Positions 1 to 5,120 of a DNA stretch of 5,120 bases are shown here, in pieces. The notes beneath the pieces are model-generated. The model was given only the letters and a program-made list of their open reading frames with translations, was not told where the DNA came from and did no database searches. Source of the DNA: Luminiphilus sp. (GTDB lineage: Bacteria > Pseudomonadota > Gammaproteobacteria > Pseudomonadales > Halieaceae); NCBI GenBank assembly GCA_022425845.1, contig JAKMEU010000234.1:1-5120 (forward strand). Reading direction: 5' to 3'. The position numbers and the translations under genes are program-made. How positions within the stretch are numbered: the stretch's first letter is position 1; every line of letters begins with the position of its first letter.

Positions 1-531
1 ATTTATCTGGTCGAGGATGAGGAACAGGTGGCATCGCTGACGGTTCGTGATCCTGAAAATCTGGCCTATGTGACTCAAACCACCCTGTCGGTGGACGACA
101 CGGCACGGGTGATTGATGCGTTGCGCACGCGCTTTCCTGCGATCCAGGGTCCACGCAAAGATGATATTTGCTATGCCACCCAGAACAGGCAGGACGCCGT
201 GAAGTCACTTGCTGAGCAGGTTGATGTCGTCCTGGTGGTGGGTTCCACGAATAGTTCCAATTCCAATCGCCTGCGGGAATTGGCTGAACGCTGTGGGGCG
301 CGAGCCTATCTCGTGGATGATGCCTCTGAGGTCGATCCCGCGTGGCTGGAGGGTGCCCAGGGGATCGGTGTGACTGCGGGCGCGTCGGCGCCGGAAGTCC
401 TCGTGGATGCGGTCATCGGTAAGCTCGGTGATTGTGGCGTGGATGCTGTCACCCATCTCGAGGGTCGCCCTGAAAATATCACCTTCTCCCTGCCCAAAGC
501 GCTTCGGATTCCCGCCACCAACCTCGAGTAG
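1..531 (+). CDS. ispH: 4-hydroxy-3-methylbut-2-enyl diphosphate reductase (IspH/LytB), C-terminal part
   Basis: IspH is a cytosolic 4Fe-4S enzyme that reduces HMBPP to IPP and DMAPP in the last step of the MEP isoprenoid pathway. The reading frame is open from the first base, so the gene starts upstream; about 176 of roughly 315 residues are present. Conserved blocks line up without gaps with E. coli IspH as I know it: TQTTLSVDD (contains the Thr167 equivalent), GPRKDDICYAT with the third cluster cysteine (Cys197 equivalent, codon 169-171), SSNSNRL (Ser225 and Asn227 equivalents, codons 253-255 and 259-261) and TAGASAP (Ser269 equivalent, codon 385-387). These residues bind the cluster and the substrate diphosphate. 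The first two cluster cysteines would lie upstream of the window. The C-terminus ends normally at TAG 529-531. In Pseudomonas ispH also adjoins type IV pilus genes. Identification is very secure; only the start is missing. Confidence 0.97.
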   Translation: MYLVEDEEQVASLTVRDPENLAYVTQTTLSVDDTARVIDALRTRFPAIQGPRKDDICYATQNRQDAVKSLAEQVDVVLVVGSTNSSNSNRLRELAERCGARAYLVDDASEVDPAWLEGAQGIGVTAGASAPEVLVDAVIGKLGDCGVDAVTHLEGRPENITFSLPKALRIPATNLE

Positions 532-602
532 ATGCGCGCCCGTGCAGTAAATTAGCTGGCTTTAATCTGTAGCGTTTGGCCGCCCTATCGTAGGGTGGCG
601 GA
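532..602 (+). promoter_or_regulatory. ispH-fimT intergenic region with weak promoter-like sequence
   Basis: This 71-base gap is the only space for fimT control signals. An AT-rich stretch holds TTTAAT at 561-566, a possible -10 box, but no TTGACA-like box lies at the right distance upstream and the TG of an extended -10 is one base out of register. No sigma-54 GG/GC pair with correct spacing is present. I see no intrinsic terminator for ispH, because the one hairpin here (579-599) has no T tract after it. fimT may therefore be read partly through from ispH. The promoter is only a weak suggestion. Confidence 0.2.
579..599 (+). promoter_or_regulatory. Hairpin covering the fimT ribosome binding site
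   Basis: The arms GCCGCCCTA (579-587) and TAGGGTGGC (591-599) pair over nine positions, eight Watson-Crick and one G-U, around a three-base loop TCG. The hairpin ends just before the fimT ATG at 603. The best Shine-Dalgarno match for fimT, AGGG at 592-595 with a 7-base spacer, lies inside the 3' arm, so folding would hide it. No T run follows, so it does not look like a rho-independent terminator for ispH. The structure is seen directly; a role in translational control or in mRNA 3'-end protection is inference. Confidence 0.5.
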
Positions 603-1109
603 ATGCGTCGAATCCCCAGGGCAGCTTCAAAATCACGCGGCGTGACGCTTTTGGAATTGCTCATTGTGCTGGGGTTGCTGGCCGTCCTGAGCGCGCTGGC
701 GGTGCCGACCTTCAGCCAGCAGCAAGCGCACTGGCGGCAGCGTGCGGTCGCGGCGCAACTCATGTCAGCGATATGGATTGCAAGGGGCTCAGCCCTGAAA
801 ACCCGGGGATCATCCATTCTCTGCCCGTCGCGAAGCGAGGACTGTGCCGGGGTGTACTCACAGGGCTTTTCGGTTTTTGACGGTGAAGGTCGTCTGGTTC
901 GAGCCTTCCCACCGCGCCGTGGTGTGAGCGTGCACAATCGTGGGGGAGAGCCGCAGGCACATACGGTGACCTGGGACAGCAATGGTCTTGCGAATCGGAA
1001 TATGACCTTTCTGCTGTGCTCTAAGGGCTATGCTCGCAACTGGTCAGTCGTACTGAACCGTATCGGCCGACCCAGATTGGTCAAGGATTGGGGTACCTGT
1101 CCTGGCTAG
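603..1109 (+). CDS. fimT: FimT/GspH-family type IV pseudopilin (minor pilin)
   Basis: This 168-residue protein has a class III (prepilin) leader. A short basic segment (R2, R3, R6, K10, R12) ends in G13, the expected PilD cleavage point, followed by VTLLELLIVLGLLAVLSALA with glutamate at mature position 5 (E18) and a hydrophobic helix to about residue 35. The first mature residue is V14 rather than the usual Phe or Met. The rest resembles the GspH/FimT beta domain: a CPS...DC pair (C74, C81), a Y-S-Q-G-F-x-V-F stretch (85-92), VTWDSNGLA (122-130), and a C-terminal tail with C139, GRPR (155-158) and C166. FimT proteins are minor pilins; in Legionella a C-terminal GRxR motif takes part in DNA binding during transformation. 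The ATG at 603 places the leader correctly and has AGGG seven bases upstream. The gene stands alone, with ispH upstream and convergent pilR downstream. FimU, or another GspH-like pseudopilin, is the main alternative. Confidence 0.85.
   Translation: MRRIPRAASKSRGVTLLELLIVLGLLAVLSALAVPTFSQQQAHWRQRAVAAQLMSAIWIARGSALKTRGSSILCPSRSEDCAGVYSQGFSVFDGEGRLVRAFPPRRGVSVHNRGGEPQAHTVTWDSNGLANRNMTFLLCSKGYARNWSVVLNRIGRPRLVKDWGTCPG
1106..1109. other. Shared palindromic stop codons of fimT and pilR
   Basis: The tetramer CTAG supplies TAG for fimT on the plus strand (1107-1109) and TAG for pilR on the minus strand (1108-1106). The convergent genes thus overlap by four bases and have no spacer, so any terminator for either gene must lie inside the other's coding sequence. 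I found no convincing one within about 60 bases on either side. Confidence 0.95.
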
Positions 1110-2488
1110 TCTTCCAAACCGAGTTTTTTCAGTCGGTAGCGTAAGCTTCTGAAGCTGATGCCCAACGCCTTCGCGGCTGAGGTGCGATTCCAGCGGTGGG
1201 CCGTGAGTGCTTCATTCAGAATGTCACGCTCCCTGTTGGCGAGGTAGCCCTCGAGGTCGCCATCGACCTCCCGCAAGAGGTCGACCTGAGGCGGATTGTC
1301 GGGTGTGCTGTCATCGACCGACGGTTCGGGTTTAAGGGTGACGCCATCGAACATCAAACCGGAATCTAGATCGTCTACATCGATAAAGTCGCTTTCGGTC
1401 AATGCACTGGCTCGCGCCAATATATTTTCAAGCTCCCTGATATTGCCGGGATAGCTTTGGGTCATCAGTTGTGCCTGCGCAGCACTCGTCAGCGTCTTTG
1501 GATCAGTGTCCTGCTCTTCAGCCAATTTGTTGAGGAGGTGGTTGACCAGTTGCGGTATATCGTCCAATCGCTCCCGCAGGGCAGGAATATGCAGGCCGAT
1601 CACATTGATTCGGTAGTACAGGTCATCGCGAAAAGCGCCGCGCTGAATTTCACTGGCCAGATTTTTATGGGTTGCACTCAGCAGCCGAACGTCGATGGGA
1701 ATTTCGATTTCTGAGCCCACGGGGCGAACAGATTTTTCCTGAATCACACGGAGCAATTTGACTTGAACAGGAAGCGGCAAGTCGGCAATTTCGTCCAGGA
1801 GCAGGGTGCCACCACTGGCCGCGAGAAATAATCCCGACTTGTCCGAGCTTGCTCCAGTGAAGGATCCCTTTTTGTGTCCAAATAGCTCACTCTCGACCAG
1901 TTCAGGGGGAATGGCGCCGCAGTTCACGGCAATGAAAGGCTGGTCACGCCGGGGGCCCAGGCGATGGATCAGCCGGGCCACGACCTCTTTTCCGGTACCC
2001 GACTCTCCGTTTATGTGGACCGGCGCCTGGGAACGGGCCACTTTGCGAATCTGGCCCCGCAGTGTCTCCATGGAAGGTGCACTGCCGACCAGTGTCGATT
2101 CAGCTTCATCACCGGGGAGTTGATGTGCCTTCAAGGCGTGTGCGACGAGCTCGCGAAGTTTCTCCAGCGCCAGGGGCTTGGTAACAAAGTCAAAGGCCCC
2201 AAGCTTAAGCGCCTCTATCGCACTCTCAACGCTGCCGTGTGCAGTGATCATGGCCACGGGTACATCGGGATAATTGTTCTGCATATATTCAATCAGGGTC
2301 AATCCGTTGCCATCGGGCAATCGCATATCGGTCAGGCACAGATCGGGGACTGTTTGCTCAAGCGCTGCTTTGGCTTCGGCGAGGCTGCCGGCGGCTTTTG
2401 TGTTGAGCTCCATACGGCTTAGGGTAATCTCAAGTAGCCGGACGATATCGGGTTCGTCATCCACGAGCAGTACAGTGGGCTGTGTCAT
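1106..2488 (-). CDS. pilR: Sigma-54-dependent response regulator PilR
   Basis: This 460-residue NtrC-type activator is the partner of PilS; in the family it drives sigma-54 transcription of the major pilin gene pilA. The receiver domain (about 5-120) has the acidic pocket D10-D11, phosphoacceptor D54, T82 and K104. The AAA+ domain (about 132-356) has Walker A GESGTGKE (161-168), the sigma-54-contacting loop GSFTGA (208-213), Walker B LLLDEI (229-234), FRDDLYYRINV (286-296) and YPGNIREL (346-353). The loop is GSFTGA instead of the general GAFTGA, which matches PilR proteins as I recall them. A Pro/Asp-rich linker (about 375-405) leads to a Fis-type helix-turn-helix at about 434-455 (NRTSAAKALGISFRSLRYRL). 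The ATG at 2488-2486 overlaps the pilS stop (ATGA). There is no strong Shine-Dalgarno, so translational coupling to pilS is likely. All catalytic motifs are intact. Assignment to PilR rather than another NtrC relative rests on sequence and the pilS partner. Confidence 0.95.
   Translation of the reverse strand: MTQPTVLLVDDEPDIVRLLEITLSRMELNTKAAGSLAEAKAALEQTVPDLCLTDMRLPDGNGLTLIEYMQNNYPDVPVAMITAHGSVESAIEALKLGAFDFVTKPLALEKLRELVAHALKAHQLPGDEAESTLVGSAPSMETLRGQIRKVARSQAPVHINGESGTGKEVVARLIHRLGPRRDQPFIAVNCGAIPPELVESELFGHKKGSFTGASSDKSGLFLAASGGTLLLDEIADLPLPVQVKLLRVIQEKSVRPVGSEIEIPIDVRLLSATHKNLASEIQRGAFRDDLYYRINVIGLHIPALRERLDDIPQLVNHLLNKLAEEQDTDPKTLTSAAQAQLMTQSYPGNIRELENILARASALTESDFIDVDDLDSGLMFDGVTLKPEPSVDDSTPDNPPQVDLLREVDGDLEGYLANRERDILNEALTAHRWNRTSAAKALGISFRSLRYRLKKLGLED
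2485..2488 (-). other. ATGA overlap between pilS stop and pilR start
   Basis: On the minus strand, ATG (2488-2486) and TGA (2487-2485) share bases. The bases upstream offer only a weak GAGAG-like match about 12 bases away. This arrangement usually means that ribosomes finishing the first gene re-initiate on the second, which keeps kinase and regulator amounts linked. Confidence 0.85.
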
Positions 2489-4146
2489 AGGGTGGACCGC
2501 TCTCTATCAATCGTCACCCGGAATGCGCTTTCCTCCAGACGTGTCCGTCGGTACGCAAGACGGGCGCCATTGATTTCGCATAACTCCTTGCAAAGATAAA
2601 GCCCCAGTCCACTGCCCTGTTTGGACGTGGTAAAAAACGGCTCAAAAAGACGAGTCAGGTTGTGTTCGGCGACACCCAGGCCGAAGTCAACGACATCCAA
2701 TAAAACCTGCTCTCCCCTTGAGTCCAGAGTGACCTCCAGCCTGAGTCGACTGCAGTCACCCTCATCTTCAGAGTGACGCAGTCCGTTATCAAACAAATTA
2801 GCGAGAATGCGTTTGAAGTGCTCAGGGTCTACAGCAATGAAGATGCCGGTGTCGTCCTGTATTCGTAAAACGATTTCACAGGGCCGTTGGTGAAGGGACT
2901 GATATTCGTCAAGGTAGTCGGGCAGCCAGTTGTTGAGTTCGATAATTTTGGGTTTGGGTGCTTCGCGCCGGGACACTTCTGATACGTTATCAATGATGTC
3001 GCTGACGCGCCGGCTGTTGCTAACCAAAATGTCGCACAGTAGTCGGTCCGATTCTTCGACCGTTCCACTCTCGGTCAACAGCTGGGCGGCATGGCTTATG
3101 GCCCCCAGGGGATTGCGTATTTCATGCGCGATACTGGCGGTCAACTTGCTCAGAGAGTTGAGCTTCAGTGATTGCGCAAACTGTGTGACAGGGGTGTAGT
3201 CTTCGATAAAGATCAGATTGTCCTTATTCAGGTTGTCATTGAGTGATACAAAAGATGCGACCATGGTGGGGCCATCATCGGCAAGGCGAAAAGGTTCAGG
3301 TCGATCATCCTCTGTTTCACGCCACTCCTGGTACTGGTTGGCGAGCTCGGGGCTGATGTTGAGTAAGTGAGTCGCCTCACCCTCGGCCAAGCCCAGCAGC
3401 CGCTGTGCTGCACCGTTGACACAGGACGCAGCTCCCGTGCCGTCGGCCAGCAAAATTCCGGTTTCCATATGGCTGATTATTTGCTCGTTGAGTTGTTGTA
3501 GGGCCTGCACGGTTGCCTGTGCCTCGGTGGCTTCGGCCTCTGCGGCGGCCAGTCGGGAAGCCATGATCTGAACCAGTAGCGACAGCGCGAACAGCAAACT
3601 GCCCAGCAGGCCTGCGGATACCATCATGCCGAGGGTTGCTTCGCCCCGATTCACCATCCAGGCAGTGTCCATCAGGACTGCCAGCACCGCGAGAGCCGCA
3701 ATAAAGGTCGCCAATACCCGTTCGTTAAGGAGGGTGGCAGCCGCCGCTACTGTGATCAGGTACAACACTGAAAATCCGCTCAGAATACCGCCTGTGGCGC
3801 CCACCACGAGGGCGATCACAGTAATATCGACGAGTAGGAGGCCAAATACCCGGGTTTGTGAGGCGCGGACTTTACCTCCCAGCGGGCCAGACAAGAGCAG
3901 CGCTGTCATCAGAAGAACAGCTGCTCCAGCGCCGAACAAAGTCCCGTCGAAGTTGGCCACCAACTGACGGGTAGCAGGAAGGATCAGGACAGCCAGCAGA
4001 CTCAGCCCCACCAGCATGCGATAACCGTTATAGATGACAAAAAGGCGGCCCGTCGCGGGCGTGACAGACGGCAGTTCACCCTTCGAGGTAAGCTGTCCTT
4101 GGCTGGCGGGTGCAGCCTTATCTGCAATAGAAGAAGCGATGGTCAT
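2485..4146 (-). CDS. pilS: Type IV pilus sensor histidine kinase PilS
   Basis: PilS is an inner-membrane kinase that phosphorylates PilR; in Pseudomonas it senses the membrane pool of pilin. From ATG 4146 it has 553 residues: a short polar N-terminus, about six hydrophobic segments (roughly 35-57, 69-87, 101-117, 120-140, 145-163, 173-195), an Ala/Glu-rich coiled linker (about 198-220), a PAS-like domain (about 215-325), the H-box SIAHEIRNPLGAISHAAQLL (338-357) with H341, the N-box with N450 and N454, G1 DFGLG (487-491), FEPFFTT (501-507) and G2 GSGLGL (511-516). The frame stays open to an ATG at 4242, with another at 4188, but the extra 32 residues look non-coding, run across the likely promoter and end 18 bases from the nadE start. 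I therefore chose 4146, although no Shine-Dalgarno precedes it. The stop TGA overlaps the pilR ATG, which indicates an operon. Function is secure; the start is moderately so. Confidence 0.93.
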   Translation of the reverse strand: MTIASSIADKAAPASQGQLTSKGELPSVTPATGRLFVIYNGYRMLVGLSLLAVLILPATRQLVANFDGTLFGAGAAVLLMTALLLSGPLGGKVRASQTRVFGLLLVDITVIALVVGATGGILSGFSVLYLITVAAAATLLNERVLATFIAALAVLAVLMDTAWMVNRGEATLGMMVSAGLLGSLLFALSLLVQIMASRLAAAEAEATEAQATVQALQQLNEQIISHMETGILLADGTGAASCVNGAAQRLLGLAEGEATHLLNISPELANQYQEWRETEDDRPEPFRLADDGPTMVASFVSLNDNLNKDNLIFIEDYTPVTQFAQSLKLNSLSKLTASIAHEIRNPLGAISHAAQLLTESGTVEESDRLLCDILVSNSRRVSDIIDNVSEVSRREAPKPKIIELNNWLPDYLDEYQSLHQRPCEIVLRIQDDTGIFIAVDPEHFKRILANLFDNGLRHSEDEGDCSRLRLEVTLDSRGEQVLLDVVDFGLGVAEHNLTRLFEPFFTTSKQGSGLGLYLCKELCEINGARLAYRRTRLEESAFRVTIDRERSTL

Positions 4147-4153
4147 GATCGCT

Positions 4154-4162
4154 ACTATAGCA
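4154..4162 (-). promoter_or_regulatory. Candidate extended -10 promoter of pilSR
   Basis: On the minus strand the bases read TGC-TATAGT, an extended -10 element (TGn plus five of six consensus bases). No good -35 lies at 16-18 bases upstream, which extended -10 promoters tolerate. Start of transcription about seven bases downstream would fall at or within one or two bases of the pilS ATG at 4146, implying a leaderless message. This agrees with the missing Shine-Dalgarno but remains inference. Confidence 0.35.
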
Positions 4163-4169
4163 GTGCTAT
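4157..4169. repeat. Perfect 6-bp inverted repeat over the pilS -10 region
   Basis: ATAGCA-G-TGCTAT is a perfect palindrome with a one-base centre. It overlaps the candidate -10 of pilS by three bases and covers its extended TGn element. A symmetric site in this place could be a repressor operator, but no regulator can be named from the sequence. Short palindromes also occur by chance. Confidence 0.4.
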
Positions 4170-4199
4170 CTCCACAAACTGTAGCCATACCCCAGTGGG

Positions 4200-4227
4200 T
4201 TGCAGCCACAGTGAAGATCGCTAAACT
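4200..4227 (+). promoter_or_regulatory. Candidate nadE promoter
   Basis: TTGCAG (4200-4205), a 16-base spacer and TAAACT (4222-4227) resemble -35 and -10 boxes, with three and four of six consensus matches. Transcription would begin near 4234 and leave a leader of about 26 bases before the nadE start. The match is weak, but the divergent layout requires a promoter somewhere in 4147-4259. Confidence 0.25.
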
Positions 4228-4248
4228 GCCTCGCGCAGCCATCAGGCC

Positions 4249-4252
4249 GGAG
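4249..4252 (+). promoter_or_regulatory. nadE ribosome binding site (GGAG)
   Basis: GGAG lies seven bases before the GTG at 4260-4262. It supports that GTG over the ATG at 4272, which would be 19 bases downstream and would remove the first strand of the nitrilase fold. Confidence 0.7.
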
Positions 4253-4259
4253 TTTGCCA

Positions 4260-5120
4260 GTGAAAATTTGCATGGGACAAATCAATACCTTCGTCGGAGA
4301 CTGGACAGGGAATTGTGATCGGGTAATTGCTGCCAGCGAAACGGCCTACGCGCAAGCGCCGGATTGCATCGTAGTATTTCCTGAGCTGACCTTGACGGGC
4401 TATCCCCCCGAGGATCTGTTGCTGCGCCCGGGCCTGGGTCAGCAGGTCGATCGAGTGTTGCAACGTTTGTGTGCCGAACTGCCGCCCTCCCTCTGGGTCA
4501 TTGTGGGCTACCCCCGGCAATTTGAAGGTGGGCTGTACAACAGTGCGGGTGTAATACACGGTGGCGAGATCGTTGCTGAATACCACAAACAGTCCCTGCC
4601 CAACTATCAGGTTTTCGACGAGATGCGCTACTTCGTGCCGGGTCACCAGGCCTGTGTGGTTCATATCAATGATGTCGTGGTGGGCATTACCATCTGTGAA
4701 GATATTTGGGCCGAGGCCCCCAGTGCGGGCGCCCGGGCGGCCGGCGCCCAGATTCTGGTAAACCTGAATGCCTCCCCGTTCCATCGTGGCAAGCGCGGGG
4801 AAAGAGAGCGACTGGTTGCCCAGCGTGCACGGGACAATGACTTCCCTGTTGTTTACGTCAATCAGGTGGGGGCGCAGGATGAACTTGTGTTTGATGGCGG
4901 CTCTTTTGCAGTCAATCGCGATGGCAGCGTTGCCGTAGCTGCGCCTGAGTTTGAGGAATCATTGTGCTGGTTGGACTGTGCTGGCGACGGCGAGCTGACG
5001 ATCGCCGCCGGAGAGCGGAGTGAACCCCAATCGGATGTGGCGTCGGTGTGGCGTGCTCTGGTTCTGGGGGTTCGGGACTACGTCAACAAAAACGGTTTTC
5101 CCGGTGTAGTACTGGGCCTT
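4260..5120 (+). CDS. nadE: Glutamine-dependent NAD+ synthetase, N-terminal glutaminase domain (runs off the window)
   Basis: NadE makes NAD+ from deamido-NAD+, ATP and ammonia in the cytosol; this form takes ammonia from glutamine through an N-terminal nitrilase-fold domain. The 287 visible residues are open to the window edge. The catalytic triad is present: E42 in VVFPELTLTGYPPEDLL, K110 in EYHKQSLPNYQVFDE and C146 in GITICEDIW. LVNLNASPFHRGKRGERE (from about residue 166) and NQVGAQDELVFDGGSF are further family blocks. The window ends at NKNGFPGVVLGL, just before where the SGGxDS ATP-binding motif of the synthetase domain should begin, so the second half (about 250 residues) is outside. GTG 4260 is chosen because its product, VKICMGQIN, matches the usual KIxxAQIN beginning and has GGAG upstream. 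The gene diverges from pilS. A stand-alone nitrilase is the alternative, but the PPEDLL block and linker argue strongly for NadE. Confidence 0.95.
   Translation, partial: MKICMGQINTFVGDWTGNCDRVIAASETAYAQAPDCIVVFPELTLTGYPPEDLLLRPGLGQQVDRVLQRLCAELPPSLWVIVGYPRQFEGGLYNSAGVIHGGEIVAEYHKQSLPNYQVFDEMRYFVPGHQACVVHINDVVVGITICEDIWAEAPSAGARAAGAQILVNLNASPFHRGKRGERERLVAQRARDNDFPVVYVNQVGAQDELVFDGGSFAVNRDGSVAVAAPEFEESLCWLDCAGDGELTIAAGERSEPQSDVASVWRALVLGVRDYVNKNGFPGVVLGL

Noticed and set aside
557..573. TGGC ... GC sequence before fimT as a sigma-54 promoter
   Set aside because: The GG-to-GC spacing is two bases too long and the TTGC box is absent.
479..982. A 167-residue minus-strand open frame over fimT
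   Set aside because: It runs antisense across the end of ispH, the intergenic hairpin and the prepilin leader of fimT; its composition (Arg, Ser, Pro rich) is typical of a shadow frame.
1044..1056. TCAGT-CGT-ACTGA small hairpin inside the end of fimT
   Set aside because: It is only five base pairs, with no T tract on either strand, so it does not support a terminator for pilR or fimT.
1118..1137. ACCGA/TCGGT inverted repeat with a T6 run near the end of fimT
   Set aside because: The T run is in the loop, not after a stem, and the bases encode the conserved K-K-L-G end of the PilR helix-turn-helix domain; it is not a convincing terminator.
1964..2422. A 152-residue plus-strand open frame inside pilR
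   Set aside because: It is antisense to the conserved PilR receiver and AAA+ coding sequence, with no recognisable domain and no upstream signals.
4174..4187. Possible sigma-54 promoter for pilS on the minus strand (TGGC ... TTTG)
   Set aside because: The distance between the -24 and -12 elements is wrong and the GC of the -12 box is missing.
4147..4242. Extension of pilS to the ATG at 4242 or 4188
   Set aside because: The added residues show no PilS similarity that I recognise, neither start has a well-placed Shine-Dalgarno, and they run over the promoter-like sequence. The extension cannot be fully excluded.
4242..4784. A 180-residue open frame on the minus strand opposite nadE
   Set aside because: It lies antisense to a clearly conserved NadE glutaminase domain, shows no family motifs and would overlap the nadE start region; it is a shadow frame.

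Overview
The window looks like ordinary chromosomal DNA of a free-living gammaproteobacterium. The evidence is a Gram-negative type IV pilus regulatory pair (PilS/PilR), an IspH of the Escherichia/Pseudomonas type, moderately high G+C and tight gene packing. The order ispH - fimT-like pseudopilin - pilR - pilS - nadE resembles the pil/ispH neighbourhood of Pseudomonas, but the long minor-pilin operon that lies there in P. aeruginosa is absent. A marine Halieaceae/Cellvibrionales-type genome would fit, but that placement is an inference from gene order and cannot be proved here.

Layout: positions 1-531 (+) hold the C-terminal half of IspH, the last enzyme of the MEP isoprenoid pathway. A 71-base gap follows, with a strong hairpin ending four bases before the next start codon. 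Positions 603-1109 (+) encode a FimT/GspH-family pseudopilin with a C-terminal GRxR motif, a feature tied to DNA uptake in FimT proteins. Its stop codon overlaps that of the convergent pilR (1106-2488, -) in a shared palindromic CTAG. pilR is preceded by pilS (2485-4146, -) with a 4-base ATGA overlap, so the two form an operon. A 113-base divergent intergenic region (4147-4259) separates pilS from nadE (4260 to beyond 5120, +), of which only the glutaminase domain and the linker into the synthetase domain are inside the window.

Functionally, PilS is a six-TM sensor kinase and PilR its NtrC-type, sigma-54-dependent partner. In the family they control major pilin (pilA) transcription. The FimT-like protein would be a minor component of the same pilus or of a competence pilus. 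IspH and NadE are housekeeping enzymes flanking the pilus genes. I see no mobile element, CRISPR array, tRNA, rRNA or foreign-looking segment, and no new biological system. The points worth a second look are small: the hairpin over the fimT ribosome binding site, the GRxR motif in a stand-alone fimT, and the palindrome over a possible leaderless pilS promoter.
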